64,000 nucleotides of DNA from an uncultured Oscillospiraceae bacterium (GTDB lineage: Bacteria; Bacillota; Clostridia; Oscillospirales; Oscillospiraceae), in the NCBI GenBank assembly GCA_934597535.1, contig CAKTRT010000003.1:1-64000 (forward strand), written 5' to 3'. Below the pieces are notes generated by a model. The model was not told where the DNA came from. It ran no database searches and saw only the letters and a list, made by a program, of their open reading frames with translations. This document shows, piece by piece, positions 50,528 through 60,409 of the stretch; position 1 is the stretch's first letter; each line of letters opens with the position of its first letter. The position numbers and the translations under genes were made by a program.

Positions 50528-51447
50528 GCATGCTCCTGCGTGGCTGCGTCCGGCGAAGCTCCGGCGGCATCTGGAGCATGCTGGTTTACGGAAAGGGACG
50601 ATCCGTCCGCCTTTTTGACCTTCAGCTGATAGAACAGGATCCCTGCGCAGACCAGCACCATCACGAACGACAATGCCTGCGATACGCGGATCGGCTCGCC
50701 GAAGAGTGTCCAGTTGAAAAGATACAGACTGTCCGTCCGCAGACCCTCGATCCAGAAACGGCCCACGCCGTACCAGAGAAAATAGAAGCAGGTGTTTTCC
50801 CCATCGAAGCGGCGGACACGCGAAATAAGGAAGTAGAGCAGCAGAAAACCGATGACATTCCACAGGCTCTCATACAAAAACGTCGGATGCACATCCACAT
50901 ACGTCGTGGCCGAGGTCCACAGCCTCATGCGCCACGGCAGATCCGTCGCTGCGCCGAAGGCCTCGCGGTTCATGAAGTTGCCCCAGCGGCCGATAGCCTG
51001 CCCGATGAAAAGCCCTTGGACGCAGCAGTCCGCCAAAGCCAAGAGCGACAGCTTTTTGCGCCGACAGTAGAGGAACGCCACAAGAAAGCCGGCGATCACA
51101 CCGCCGTAGATGGCAAGTCCGCCGTCCCAGATGCGATAGGTGGCAGACCAGTTGATCGAGCCGTTGCTGCTGCGAAAGAGATCGAGGTAAAAGAGTACAT
51201 AGTAGATGCGTGCGCCGAGGATGGAAAACGGAATGACCCACAGGATCGTGTCGATGATGTTGTCCCCTGTCAGGCCGTATTTCGGCGCCTGCTTCATGCA
51301 GAACCACAGCGCCAGCAGCATACCGGCAGCGATGATGATGCCGTACCAATAGATGCCGTTGCCAATGTCGATGGCTTTGGAAGGCGCGGTAAACTGCCAG
51401 TCGCCGAAAAGACCGGGAAAGCTGATGGGCGCGTCGGTAAAGTTCAT
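50524..51447 (-). CDS. lgt: Prolipoprotein diacylglyceryl transferase
   Basis: Lgt transfers diacylglycerol to the lipobox cysteine of prolipoproteins such as the TctC and DUF4349 proteins in this window. The 307-residue membrane protein has about seven segments and the Lgt signature GRWGNFMNREAFG. GLAIYGGVIAGF, the ARIYYVLFYLD segment and HPTFLYESLWN are also typical. I place the ATG at 51,447; a longer frame upstream is the antisense of the peptidase gene. It lies 7 bp after an M16 peptidase gene. Confidence 0.95.
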   Translation of the reverse strand: MNFTDAPISFPGLFGDWQFTAPSKAIDIGNGIYWYGIIIAAGMLLALWFCMKQAPKYGLTGDNIIDTILWVIPFSILGARIYYVLFYLDLFRSSNGSINWSATYRIWDGGLAIYGGVIAGFLVAFLYCRRKKLSLLALADCCVQGLFIGQAIGRWGNFMNREAFGAATDLPWRMRLWTSATTYVDVHPTFLYESLWNVIGFLLLYFLISRVRRFDGENTCFYFLWYGVGRFWIEGLRTDSLYLFNWTLFGEPIRVSQALSFVMVLVCAGILFYQLKVKKADGSSLSVNQHAPDAAGASPDAATQEHA

Positions 51448-51454
51448 GGGAGTT

Positions 51455-52726
51455 TCATCCTTCTTTCTTGGGTTCGATGATGGAAAGCGCGCAGCGTTCG
51501 CTGGTGAGATTTTCGCGCAGGAATCGCTCGATATCCGCCTTGCCGATGCTTTCGTAGACCTCGGGGAAGCGGAAGGGGTCAAAGCCGCGGAAGCAGCCGT
51601 CTACAAGGGAAACCGCCAGATTCTCAAAGGAATTCATCGCGCGCAGCGTTGCGCCGAAGCTTGCGCGGCGGATCTGCTCAAAAAAGTCGGGGTCGATCCC
51701 CTCGTGCGCGAGGCGCTGCGCTTCCGCAAGGATCGCGTCGCTTACCTTATGCGGCCGCTCGCTCTCGCCGCCGGCGCATAACACCGCGACGCCCGGCAGC
51801 TGGTCAAAGCCGCCGCCGAAGCTTGCGTTGATGAGTCCCTCGTCATAAAGACGCTGATAAAGCGGGGACGAGTCGCCCAGCAGAATGTCGCAGGACATCT
51901 CGCCGATGAGAGACTGGCGCATAAGATCCGCTTCATCTGCCGCGCACTTGAAGCCCACGAGAAACTGCGGCAGCGCGACTTCCATCTGCGTAACAGTCTC
52001 GTGCTGCACGGCAGCATCATCCTCCCGTTCGCCATAGCAGCGCGCGATCTCCTCGCCGCGCTCACGCGGCAGGACCTCGTCGGCCAGTGCGAGGACCGCG
52101 TTTTCATCCACGTCGCCCACAACGCACAGCGCCATGTTCGACGGGCAGTAGAACGCCTTGTGGCAGTCGTAGAGCGTATCGGCGGTGATGCCTGCAATGC
52201 TCTCCACGGTTCCGGCAATGGGAATGCGCGCGGGGGAGAAATGGTACAGGCAGGCGAGGAGCCGCTCGTAAACCTGCCAGTCGGGGGAATCTTCCACCAT
52301 GCGGATCTCCTGCGCGATGATGCCGCGCTCCTTTTCCACGCTTTCCGGCGTGAAGTACGGCACAGAAACAAAGGAGAGCAGGATACGCAGGTTTTCCTCA
52401 AAGTGCTCAGTGCAGTCAAAGTAATAGCCGGTCATGGCGTTGGAGGTGAAGGCGTTCGGCTCCGCGCCGTTGCGTGAGAGCGTGACCATGGCGTTGCCGT
52501 CTGCCGTGTCGAACATCTTGTGCTCCAGATAGTGCGCAATGCCGGCAGGTGTGTCTATGCGCTGCCCTGCACGGATGAACTGCATGTCCATCCCGCCGTA
52601 GCGCGCGGCAAAAAAGGCGTATTTGCGGCGGTACTGCGGCTTGGGCACGATAAAGAGCTTCAGCCCGTTTGGCAGTGTATGCTCCAGTACGGTCTCACCC
52701 ACAAGGGGATACAGTTTTTTATTCAT
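51455..52726 (-). CDS. M16-family zinc peptidase homologue (YfmH-like)
   Basis: The 423-residue protein has the inverted zinc motif HYLEHKMF (HxxEH) near residue 67 and the distal Glu region ESVEKERGIIAQEIRMVEDSP. It therefore looks catalytically competent, unlike its upstream partner. The YfmF/YfmH pair is common in Firmicutes and is often linked to lgt-like or EF-P-modification loci; substrates are not established. Its start overlaps the end of the partner by eight bases, so the two are surely translated together and may form a heterodimer. Confidence 0.88.
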   Translation of the reverse strand: MNKKLYPLVGETVLEHTLPNGLKLFIVPKPQYRRKYAFFAARYGGMDMQFIRAGQRIDTPAGIAHYLEHKMFDTADGNAMVTLSRNGAEPNAFTSNAMTGYYFDCTEHFEENLRILLSFVSVPYFTPESVEKERGIIAQEIRMVEDSPDWQVYERLLACLYHFSPARIPIAGTVESIAGITADTLYDCHKAFYCPSNMALCVVGDVDENAVLALADEVLPRERGEEIARCYGEREDDAAVQHETVTQMEVALPQFLVGFKCAADEADLMRQSLIGEMSCDILLGDSSPLYQRLYDEGLINASFGGGFDQLPGVAVLCAGGESERPHKVSDAILAEAQRLAHEGIDPDFFEQIRRASFGATLRAMNSFENLAVSLVDGCFRGFDPFRFPEVYESIGKADIERFLRENLTSERCALSIIEPKKEG

Positions 52727-53993
52727 CGGCGCTTTCCTCCTGCCCCGTCAGGAAATAAACGGTGTCGAGCGTCATGCTCTGCGCAGCGGCGGCAATGCGC
52801 TCGCTTGTCACGCTCCGCAGCGCTGCGATCAGCTCCTCCGCCGTTTCGCGGATGCCGGTGGCCGCCTGCCCAAGCGCATTTTCCTCCATGCGCCCAGCAC
52901 TGTCGCCGCGCGCTTCAAGCGATGAGATGAGACAGGCTCTCGCGCCTTCGACCTCCCACGGTTCAAATTCGCCGCGCTGCACGGCCGCCAACTGGGCAAG
53001 GATCTCTGCCCTCGCCCGCGCCTGATCTCTGATCTCGATGCCTGAAGAGACCGTTACGATGCCCTTGGAGCGGTGATAGACAGACGAGGCGTAGTAGCAC
53101 AGTGAGAGCTTTTCGCGCACATTCAGGAAGAGCTTGGAATTGCTGTAGCCGCCAAAAATAAGGTTGCAGAGCAGCATGGCGGGGGCGTCGCTGCTGGCAG
53201 CGCGCCAGCCCATCGAGAGCTTGCCCTGCGTTACATCCATGCGTTCGATGATCTCGCGCGGTGTTGGCGGCGCGCTGTACTTTTTTGCGGCAATCGGCGG
53301 CACGAGCGCCCCGCGCTGAAGCGGCGCAAGCGCGCGGGAAAGCGCGCCTTCTACGCGCTGCAGCTCTGCGCTGCCGCAGTAGAACAGCTCGAGGTGCGCT
53401 GTGGAAAGCAGCTGCTGATAGTAGCGGAAGAGCGTTTGATTCGTGATCCTCCGCGCGCGGGCGATGGTGCCGAAGCGGTCCACACCGTAGCGCTCACCGC
53501 GGCACATCTCCTGCAGGAGCCGCGCATCGGCGTAGTCGCGCTTGTCGTTGATGACACCGCGGATCAGGTCGATCAGATTTTGCTTTTCGCTCTCTACATA
53601 GTCGCTGAGAAAGCGGCCGTTGCGCGTTACCGGATCGAGCAGCAGCTCGCCCAGCAGATCGCATACCGGTTCAAGCAGCTTTTCTCCGTTTGGGACAAAA
53701 GCCTCGTCGATGAAGCCGGCAACGAAGCCAATGCACTGGTTTTCGCCCTTTTTGCGTACCGTGCAGCCGATCGAGGCGCCGTAGAGCCGGTCGAGCGCGG
53801 TGGACAGCGAGCGCATATCCGGGTGTGCCATCGTGCCGCGGCGCAGCACGCTCGGCAGGAGCGCGCCAAAGCTCGCCGTCGCCTCCTCCAGCGGTGTGAT
53901 GAGCTGCACGCTCAGCGTGCCGGTCTTGAATTTTTCTGAGTGAACGTAGTTGAGATACGTTTCCGGTGCGATCTCGCGCCTGATCGGTTCCAT
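52719..53993 (-). CDS. M16-family peptidase homologue lacking the zinc motif (YfmF-like)
   Basis: The ATG at 53,993 follows GGAGG. The 424-residue protein has the two-domain M16 fold: an N-terminal half with LLPSVLRRGTMAHPDMRSL where active members have HxxEH, so the zinc ligands are missing, and a C-terminal half with LLCNLIFGGYSNSKLFLNVREKL in part. Inactive subunits that pair with active ones are known for M16 enzymes. It is the first gene of the leftward unit YfmF-YfmH-lgt-MocR-like. Confidence 0.85.
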   Translation of the reverse strand: MEPIRREIAPETYLNYVHSEKFKTGTLSVQLITPLEEATASFGALLPSVLRRGTMAHPDMRSLSTALDRLYGASIGCTVRKKGENQCIGFVAGFIDEAFVPNGEKLLEPVCDLLGELLLDPVTRNGRFLSDYVESEKQNLIDLIRGVINDKRDYADARLLQEMCRGERYGVDRFGTIARARRITNQTLFRYYQQLLSTAHLELFYCGSAELQRVEGALSRALAPLQRGALVPPIAAKKYSAPPTPREIIERMDVTQGKLSMGWRAASSDAPAMLLCNLIFGGYSNSKLFLNVREKLSLCYYASSVYHRSKGIVTVSSGIEIRDQARARAEILAQLAAVQRGEFEPWEVEGARACLISSLEARGDSAGRMEENALGQAATGIRETAEELIAALRSVTSERIAAAAQSMTLDTVYFLTGQEESADE

Positions 53994-54132
53994 CCCCGTG
54001 CCTCCTGTGGAAAAGTTGCTTTTAGGATACCACGAAACCGTGAACAATTCTACCATTTTTCTAAGGAAAGCGGCTCAAACGCAAAAATGCGGGAAATTCC
54101 CGGGGAGACGACATTTTTCTTGCGATTTTTCC

Positions 54133-54161
54133 TTGACAATTCTGATAAAATCATGTAAACT
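54133..54161 (+). promoter_or_regulatory. Sigma-A promoter of ylxM-ffh
   Basis: TTGACA (54,133-54,138), 17-bp spacer, TAAACT (54,156-54,161). A dyad TGTAAAG (54,171-54,177) with CTTTACA (54,186-54,192) lies over the early leader. Confidence 0.7.
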
Positions 54162-54218
54162 GATTCCTGTTGTAAAGCGATATAACTTTACACAAGAATC
54201 TGCACAAGGAGGAACCCC

Positions 54219-54584
54219 ATGAAAAATCAGACCTTTCGCATGACGATGCTCTTCGACTTTTATGGGGAGCTTCTCACCGACCGCCAAAAGGAATTTTACG
54301 ATCTTTACTACAACGAGGATCTGTCCCTGTCCGAGATCGCCGAAAATTACGGCATCTCCCGGCAGGGCGTGCGCGATGTCATCGTACGCGCGGAGAACTA
54401 CATGACCGAGATCGAGGATAAGACGGGGCTGATCAAGCGCTTCATGCAGCTTCGGCCTCATGCCGAAAAGATCAGCGAGGCGGCGCAGCAGATCAGGCAG
54501 CTCAATTTCCGCCGGTATGAGGACCGCCAGCTTGAAGAGCTTGCCGGCGTGATCGAGACAGAGGCGGCTGCACTCAAGGAGTAA
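54219..54584 (+). CDS. ylxM: YlxM family DNA-binding protein, SRP-associated
   Basis: The 121-residue protein matches YlxM/p13 (UPF0122): MTMLFDFYGELLTDRQKEFYDLYY, LSLSEIAENYGISRQGVRD with a sigma-70 region 4-like helix-turn-helix, and a C-terminal helix. It is encoded before ffh in most Firmicutes and has been tied to signal recognition particle function in streptococci. AGGAGG precedes the ATG. It is separated from ffh by 3 bp. Confidence 0.95.
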   Translation: MKNQTFRMTMLFDFYGELLTDRQKEFYDLYYNEDLSLSEIAENYGISRQGVRDVIVRAENYMTEIEDKTGLIKRFMQLRPHAEKISEAAQQIRQLNFRRYEDRQLEELAGVIETEAAALKE

Positions 54585-54587
54585 CAC

Positions 54588-55955
<1,368 letters not shown>

Positions 55956-56021
55956 GTTGATCGAGTGCACAAGCATTTCATCATAAACACAAAACAAACA
56001 TATTTTTGGAGGTACAAAACC

Positions 56022-56261
56022 ATGGTTAAAATCCGTCTGCGCAGAATGGGCGCCAAGAAGGCTCCTTTCTATCGTGTCGTCGTTGCCGACTCCCGCTATC
56101 CCCGTGATGGCCGCTTCATCGAAGAGATCGGCACCTACAATCCTTGCGTTTCTCCCGCTGAGATCAAGATCGATGCCGAGCGCGCTCAGGAGTGGATCAA
56201 GACCGGCGCTCAGCCCACCGATACGGTTCGTGAGCTGCTGAAGAAAGTCAACGCGCTGTAA
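56022..56261 (+). CDS. rpsP: 30S ribosomal protein S16
   Basis: The ATG at 56,022 follows GGAGG; a longer frame upstream lacks a site. The 79-residue protein reads [20 protein letters not shown] and [10 protein letters not shown], standard for S16. It is followed by khpA as in most Firmicutes, but rimM and trmD do not follow. Confidence 0.97.
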   Translation: MVKIRLRRMGAKKAPFYRVVVADSRYPRDGRFIEEIGTYNPCVSPAEIKIDAERAQEWIKTGAQPTDTVRELLKKVNAL

Positions 56262-56279
56262 TCCCGGGGTGGCAGGAAC

Positions 56280-56510
56280 ATGAAAGACTTGCTGCTCTAC
56301 ATCGCCCGCAGCCTTGTTGAGCATCCGGACGACGTTACCGTCACGGAAAAACAGGGACCGGACGAGCTTACGTTGGAGCTGCGCGTCGCACCTGACGATA
56401 TGGGCAAGGTCATCGGCCGTCAGGGCAGGATTGCCAAGGAGATCCGCACGGTCGTCCGCTCCTACGCCCAGCGCACCGGCGTAAAGGTATCTGTCGATAT
56501 TGTAGACTGA
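56280..56510 (+). CDS. khpA: KH-domain RNA-binding protein KhpA
   Basis: The 76-residue single KH domain has the GRQGRIAKEIRTVVR motif (GxxG loop) and LLLYIARSLVEHPDDV. KhpA (YlqC) binds RNA with KhpB and affects cell elongation in streptococci. It is 18 bp after rpsP and ends the ylxM-ffh-rpsP-khpA run. Confidence 0.94.
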   Translation: MKDLLLYIARSLVEHPDDVTVTEKQGPDELTLELRVAPDDMGKVIGRQGRIAKEIRTVVRSYAQRTGVKVSVDIVD

Positions 56511-56517
56511 TGCTGGA

Positions 56518-56549
56518 AAAGCGTTCCTGCTTCGGCGGGAACGCTTTTT
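56518..56549 (+). terminator. Intrinsic terminator after khpA
   Basis: AAAAGCGTTCC pairs with GGAACGCTTTT over a 10-nt loop, followed by further T. Confidence 0.88.
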
Positions 56550-56640
56550 AAAAAGTGTGGAAAAGGCGCTTGACGGGCGGGAGAAATTGTGGTAAAATCT
56601 ATTTTGCGTTTGAGTAAGACTCAAGGGTGCAAATGAATAA

Positions 56641-56716
56641 GCTGGTGTAGCTCAGTCGGTAGAGCAGCTGATTCGTAATCAGCAGGTCATGTGTTCGAGT
56701 CACACCACCAGCTCCA
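56641..56716 (+). tRNA. tRNA-Thr (anticodon CGT)
   Basis: A full cloverleaf with 7-bp acceptor (GCTGGTG/CACCAGC), D-arm TAGCTCAGTCGGTAGAGCA, anticodon stem GCTGA/TCAGC around TTCGTAA, and the T-arm GTGTTCGAGTCACAC. CCA is encoded. The anticodon CGT at the loop centre reads ACG. Foreign-looking genes begin behind it, so its 3' end may be an integration target. Confidence 0.96.
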
Positions 56717-56724
56717 AAGTAGAC

Positions 56725-56760
56725 AAAACCTGCGTGTAACGATAGTTATACGCAGGTTTT
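56725..56760 (+). terminator. Intrinsic terminator after tRNA-Thr
   Basis: A 16-bp stem with one or two wobble positions (AAAACCTGCGTGTAAC to GTTATACGCAGGTTTT) and a GATA loop. Confidence 0.88.
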
Positions 56761-56832
56761 GCCTTTTACTGGTGAAATCAGACAAAAACTCAGTCTGACT
56801 ACTGGACACAATTACATATCAATGAGACAAAT

Positions 56833-56872
56833 AAGCAGGTTTGAGGAGATAGACGATTCCTCAAACCTGCTT
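56833..56872 (+). terminator. Second terminator-like hairpin before the recombinase gene
   Basis: AAGCAGGTTTGAGGA pairs with TCCTCAAACCTGCTT, followed by TTATT. It insulates the accessory genes from the tRNA transcript. Confidence 0.75.
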
Positions 56873-56901
56873 TTATTGATGTTTAAGAAAGTGAGGCAGC
56901 T

Positions 56902-57252
56902 ATGAAACTTCCGTATGGCTATGTTTTGATCAAAGGAAAAATCGCAGTACATGAAGAAAAGGCGGATGTGGTCCGCAGCATCTTTGACGCTTATCTCGCC
57001 GGAGCCAGCTTAGGAAAAATCGTTGATATGCTCTTCGCAAAAGGCATCCTCTCTCCGACAGGAAAAACAAAATGGACCAGGGCGGCCGTGGATAAACTTC
57101 TGACGAACAAAAAATATATCCCATTGGTTGGTATTAGGGTATACATGGACACACAGTTTGAGAGGGCCAAGCGTTGCAACATAGATTACGATAAGGCTGG
57201 GCATCCACGCAAGGCAGTCAGGTATCGGTCTCCAGTTTTTGAGACAAAATGA
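56902..57252 (+). CDS. Stand-alone recombinase-domain protein
   Basis: The 116-residue protein equals only the middle Recombinase domain (pfam07508 type) of large serine recombinases: PYGYVLIKGKIAVHEEKADVVRSIF in part, GASLGKIVDMLFAKGILSPTGK and KYIPLVG. There is no resolvase catalytic domain and no catalytic Ser. Such isolated copies are frequent in mobile regions of gut Firmicutes; they may be DNA-binding accessory proteins or leftovers. GTGAGG lies before the ATG. Confidence 0.75.
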   Translation: MKLPYGYVLIKGKIAVHEEKADVVRSIFDAYLAGASLGKIVDMLFAKGILSPTGKTKWTRAAVDKLLTNKKYIPLVGIRVYMDTQFERAKRCNIDYDKAGHPRKAVRYRSPVFETK

Positions 57253-57305
57253 GACTATGCAGAACCCAGTTCTCTTGTTATACTGGTAAAAAAGGAGAAT
57301 GGGTT

Positions 57306-57887
57306 ATGAACGAGAACGAACTATGTGAGCGCTACATACGCCTAGCATTTCAATATGAGTCTGCCATTGACGCACTTCTGACAAAAGGATTGATCGATAT
57401 GGAAGCGGCCGGTGCAGCAAAAGAGCGATTCTATGATACGCTGAATGAGGAAAGGCTACTGGCCACACAAAAAATCAGGGACTATCATGAATCCATCAGT
57501 CTGTATATGAGAACGCTGGCCCATGATGGCATGGTTTCACTGACAGAACTGGCAAGGCAGTATTCCGATGAGTCTCCAGGATATGTGATCCAAAGCTGGA
57601 TGCGTAGCCGGAACACATTAGAGTTTCTCCGCCAGTGGGAATTGGATCAGAATGCCGAATTCGATGACCAGGTTTGCGCAGAGCTGATCCGCCAAGGGCA
57701 TACCACCTCTCTGACCATTACGCCGACGTTGTGGATCCGACGGACTCATGCGGTGGGGCTCCATGTCAAACAGGGAAAAGGCGGAGGCGTGAACGCTTAC
57801 CCTGAAATTGCGGCGGATTTCCGGTTGTGGCTCGATCCAAAGGAACGGCTGGAAATTATCAGAGAGACAATAAGTGCTAATCTTTAG
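57306..57887 (+). CDS. KilA-N domain protein
   Basis: The ATG at 57,306 follows AAAAGGAG. The protein has an N-terminal helical segment of about 80 residues, then a KilA-N domain (about 85-190: PGYVIQSWMRSRNTLEFLRQW, ITPTLWIRRTHAVGLHVKQG, GGVNAYPEIAADFRLWLDP). KilA-N proteins are phage or plasmid DNA-binding proteins, often antirepressors. It ends soon after the domain and lacks the long C-terminal part of many relatives. Codon use is more AT-rich than in the core genes. Confidence 0.8.
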   Translation: MNENELCERYIRLAFQYESAIDALLTKGLIDMEAAGAAKERFYDTLNEERLLATQKIRDYHESISLYMRTLAHDGMVSLTELARQYSDESPGYVIQSWMRSRNTLEFLRQWELDQNAEFDDQVCAELIRQGHTTSLTITPTLWIRRTHAVGLHVKQGKGGGVNAYPEIAADFRLWLDPKERLEIIRETISANL

Positions 57888-57993
57888 ATTGATGCACTAA
57901 GGAATTACACCCAATTGGGAAATTTGGAATCGCACTGAAAGAAGTATCGGAGTCAGTTGGGTTGGGACAAATAGATTTTCTGGAGGCGAGCTT

Positions 57994-59814
57994 ATGAAAC
58001 TTTCAAAGATTATCATTGAAAATTTCCGTTCTTATTCGCATAGAGTGGAATTATCAATCGAACAAATCACAGCAATTATTGGAAAGAATGATATTGGAAA
58101 GTCATCGATTTTGGATGCCTTGGACACTTTTTTCAATCAGAGCAAATTTGATTTGACTGATAAAAACATTCATTCATCAGATAATCCGGTAATTATTGGA
58201 TGTGTTTTTTCAGACCTTCCAGAGGAAATCGTATTGGATGACTCTGTCTCAACTACTCTCGAAGCTGAGTATTTGCTAAATGAAGACAATCAATTAGAAA
58301 TATGGAAAGAATATTCCCCAAGTGGTAAAGAAAGTATATTTATTGTTGCAGTACATCCAGTAAACGAGCCGTATGATAATCTTTTACAGAAAAAGAATAC
58401 AGAGCTGAAACGGCTGATTCAAAGTGCAGGGTTGCAGGACACAGTTAATCAGACAATTAATTCAGAGATGCGTCATGCTTTATGGGAATCTATTGGGGAT
58501 CAAATTAGGTTAGAAAAAAGGCACATAGCTGCAGATAAAGAGGAGGCTAAAAATATCTGGCTAAAACTCTTACCTGCGTTACCAAAGTACAGAATCTTTC
58601 GCGCTGATCGCCCTAGCACAGATGATGATTCGATTGCCCAAGATCCAATGCAGGTTGCCATGAAAGCGGCTATTGAGGAGAACCAAGCTGAACTCATACG
58701 GATTGCTGAAAACATCAAACAGCGCGTGTCGGTTGTAGCAAATCAGACAATAGAAAAGCTCAGAGATTTTGACGAGACATTGGCATCGACCCTCACTCCA
58801 AAGTTCAAAAAAGAACCTGCCTGGGACAAAGCGTTTTCTTTTTCGCTGACTGGCGACGAGGATATTCCTGTCAATAAACGCGGAAGTGGCGTCAGACGTT
58901 TAATACTCTTCAGTTTTTTTCGGGCGAGTTGTGAGGAAAACCTTGATGGTAATACGGATGTTATATATGCGGTGGAAGAACCGGAGACTTCTCAACATCC
59001 TAATTTTCAACAGACCATAATTAATACTTTCCTTCAAATGACGGAAAATCCGCACTGTCAGATTTTGTTTACAACGCATGTTCCTGGTCTCGCTAAATTA
59101 GTACCTATTGAATCATTGCGTTATATAACAAATGGTGAAGGATACCCGGAAATTGAAACTGGTACAGATGGGGTCGTAGCGAGAATTGCTGATTCTTTAG
59201 GTGTGCTTCCTGATATAACACCTCCACTTGCGCCGTATAGAAACATCCGCCTAATTGTGTGCGTTGAAGGTGTTAATGATATTCTTTTTTTACAAACATT
59301 AACAGATGCCCTACATAAAAATCACCCCGAAATAACACCAATTTCATCCTGCCCAGACATAATGGTTTTGCCAATGGGCGGAAGTTCATTACAGGAATGG
59401 GTCAATCATAATTATCTTCGGAAATTAGGAATTCCTGAATATCACATTTATGATAGTGATTGTACCAATGCTCATCAGCAAGAATGTGACTTGGTCAATC
59501 AACGGACTGATGGTTCAAGCGCGAGGATGACTTCGAAACGCGAAATGGAAAACTATATTCACCCCGATGCCATTCGAGCGATATATGGTGCAAATTTTGA
59601 AATTGATGATAGAACAGATGTACCTCATATAATATCCGATTATTTGAGGTCTCAGAATTTACCGGGGGCCAATCCCAAAAATATAAAAAGAAGACTCAAT
59701 GGAGAAGCTACGCAGTACATGACACTAGAAATGCTCAAAGAATGGGATCTAAAAAACGAGGTTCTGTCCTGGATTTGTGATATTTTGCAGCTAGATATCA
59801 GCACATACATATAA
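57994..59814 (+). CDS. OLD-family ATPase with TOPRIM nuclease domain
   Basis: The 606-residue protein starts with an SMC/RecF-type ATPase: KIIIENFRSYSHRVEL, Walker A GKNDIGKSSIL (about 30-40), an ABC-like RGSGVRRLILFSFF and Walker B YAVEEPETSQHP. A TOPRIM domain follows from about residue 410: IVCVEGVNDILFL (catalytic Glu) and HIYDSDC (DxD), then a SKREMENY segment. OLD nucleases occur in P2 phage, retrons and Gabija. No helicase partner (GajB) or reverse transcriptase is beside it, so it is probably a single-gene defence nuclease (inference). Base composition is clearly AT-richer than the core genome. Confidence 0.85.
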   Translation: MKLSKIIIENFRSYSHRVELSIEQITAIIGKNDIGKSSILDALDTFFNQSKFDLTDKNIHSSDNPVIIGCVFSDLPEEIVLDDSVSTTLEAEYLLNEDNQLEIWKEYSPSGKESIFIVAVHPVNEPYDNLLQKKNTELKRLIQSAGLQDTVNQTINSEMRHALWESIGDQIRLEKRHIAADKEEAKNIWLKLLPALPKYRIFRADRPSTDDDSIAQDPMQVAMKAAIEENQAELIRIAENIKQRVSVVANQTIEKLRDFDETLASTLTPKFKKEPAWDKAFSFSLTGDEDIPVNKRGSGVRRLILFSFFRASCEENLDGNTDVIYAVEEPETSQHPNFQQTIINTFLQMTENPHCQILFTTHVPGLAKLVPIESLRYITNGEGYPEIETGTDGVVARIADSLGVLPDITPPLAPYRNIRLIVCVEGVNDILFLQTLTDALHKNHPEITPISSCPDIMVLPMGGSSLQEWVNHNYLRKLGIPEYHIYDSDCTNAHQQECDLVNQRTDGSSARMTSKREMENYIHPDAIRAIYGANFEIDDRTDVPHIISDYLRSQNLPGANPKNIKRRLNGEATQYMTLEMLKEWDLKNEVLSWICDILQLDISTYI

Positions 59815-59903
59815 GTAGATTATCCTTGTTGTTCTATGATTCTATTACATTCCTTGCTATAATTTGTGATGTAGTACCTGCATCTTTTCCATCAACGCAA
59901 GGC

Positions 59904-59939
59904 AAAAAGCATCGAAAACTTCGGTTTTCGGTGCTTTTT
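59904..59939 (+). terminator. Intrinsic terminator after the OLD-family gene
   Basis: A 16-bp stem with a TTCG tetraloop ends in a run of seven T. Confidence 0.88.
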
Positions 59940-59964
59940 TTGTTACAAAAATGCCGCAAATGTT

Positions 59965-60009
59965 GTGGGTCAGGGTGTGGGTCAAACTTTGACCCACACC
60001 CTGACCCAC
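59965..60009. repeat. Perfect 45-bp palindrome between the OLD gene and the integrase remnant
   Basis: Two 22-base arms, the left one starting GTGGGTCAGGGTGTGGGTCA, flank a single C. Each arm itself contains GTGGGTCA twice. No T-run follows, so it does not look like a terminator. It may be a recombination core or a protein-binding site. Confidence 0.6.
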
Positions 60010-60034
60010 ACAACGAATGCACGGAAAGGGTGAA

Positions 60035-60073
60035 AGAGCACTGGAGAGGAAATTGCTTCCTTTCCGGTGCTCT
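60035..60073 (-). terminator. Imperfect hairpin beside the integrase remnant
   Basis: AGAGCAC and GTGCTCT arms with further pairing inside (GGAA/TTCC) form an imperfect 17-bp stem downstream of the minus-strand integrase fragment; no clear T-run. Confidence 0.4.
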
Positions 60074-60088
60074 GCTTGCCTGCGGGAC

Positions 60089-60240
60089 TTATCGAATCTG
60101 TGCCATGAAGCTGCCCATTTTCTCCGCGGCCTTTTGCTGCATTTGCCGCGTGGCGTGGGTGTAGGTTCGCAGGGTGAATCCCACGTCGCAGTGACCCAGC
60201 ATGCTGCTGGTGAGGATGGTGTGGTTGACTTCGCCGCATA
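60089..60240 (-). pseudogene. Tyrosine integrase, C-terminal remnant
   Basis: The last 40 or so codons read SSMLGHCDVGFTLRTYTHA and then MQQKAAEKMGSFM, the usual end of phage-type integrases of Clostridia with the LGH motif and the catalytic Tyr in TYTHA. Upstream of about 60,240 the frame no longer resembles an integrase, so at least 300 residues are missing. It marks the far end of the tRNA-Thr island. Confidence 0.7.
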
Positions 60241-60409
60241 CTGTTACACCGCTTTCATACCGCTTCCCCATTGCAAAGATGGCAGCTCGCAGTGCACCGA
60301 CCGAGGCTGCTGTCAACCTGTTCGGGGATTCAAAAATGGCGGGGAGCAGCAATGTGCTGTTCCCCGCCTTTAGGAGCTATGCAAGAAAGAAACGGGACTG
60401 ACGCCTGCC

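Noticed and set aside
57994-59814. Gabija or retron defence system
   Set aside because: The OLD-type protein is present, but no UvrD-like helicase, reverse transcriptase or structured non-coding RNA lies beside it.
56641-60400. Direct repeat of the tRNA-Thr 3' end as a right attachment site
   Set aside because: No copy of the last 15-20 bases of the tRNA is visible near the integrase remnant. The right border may have been deleted or lie outside the recognisable part.
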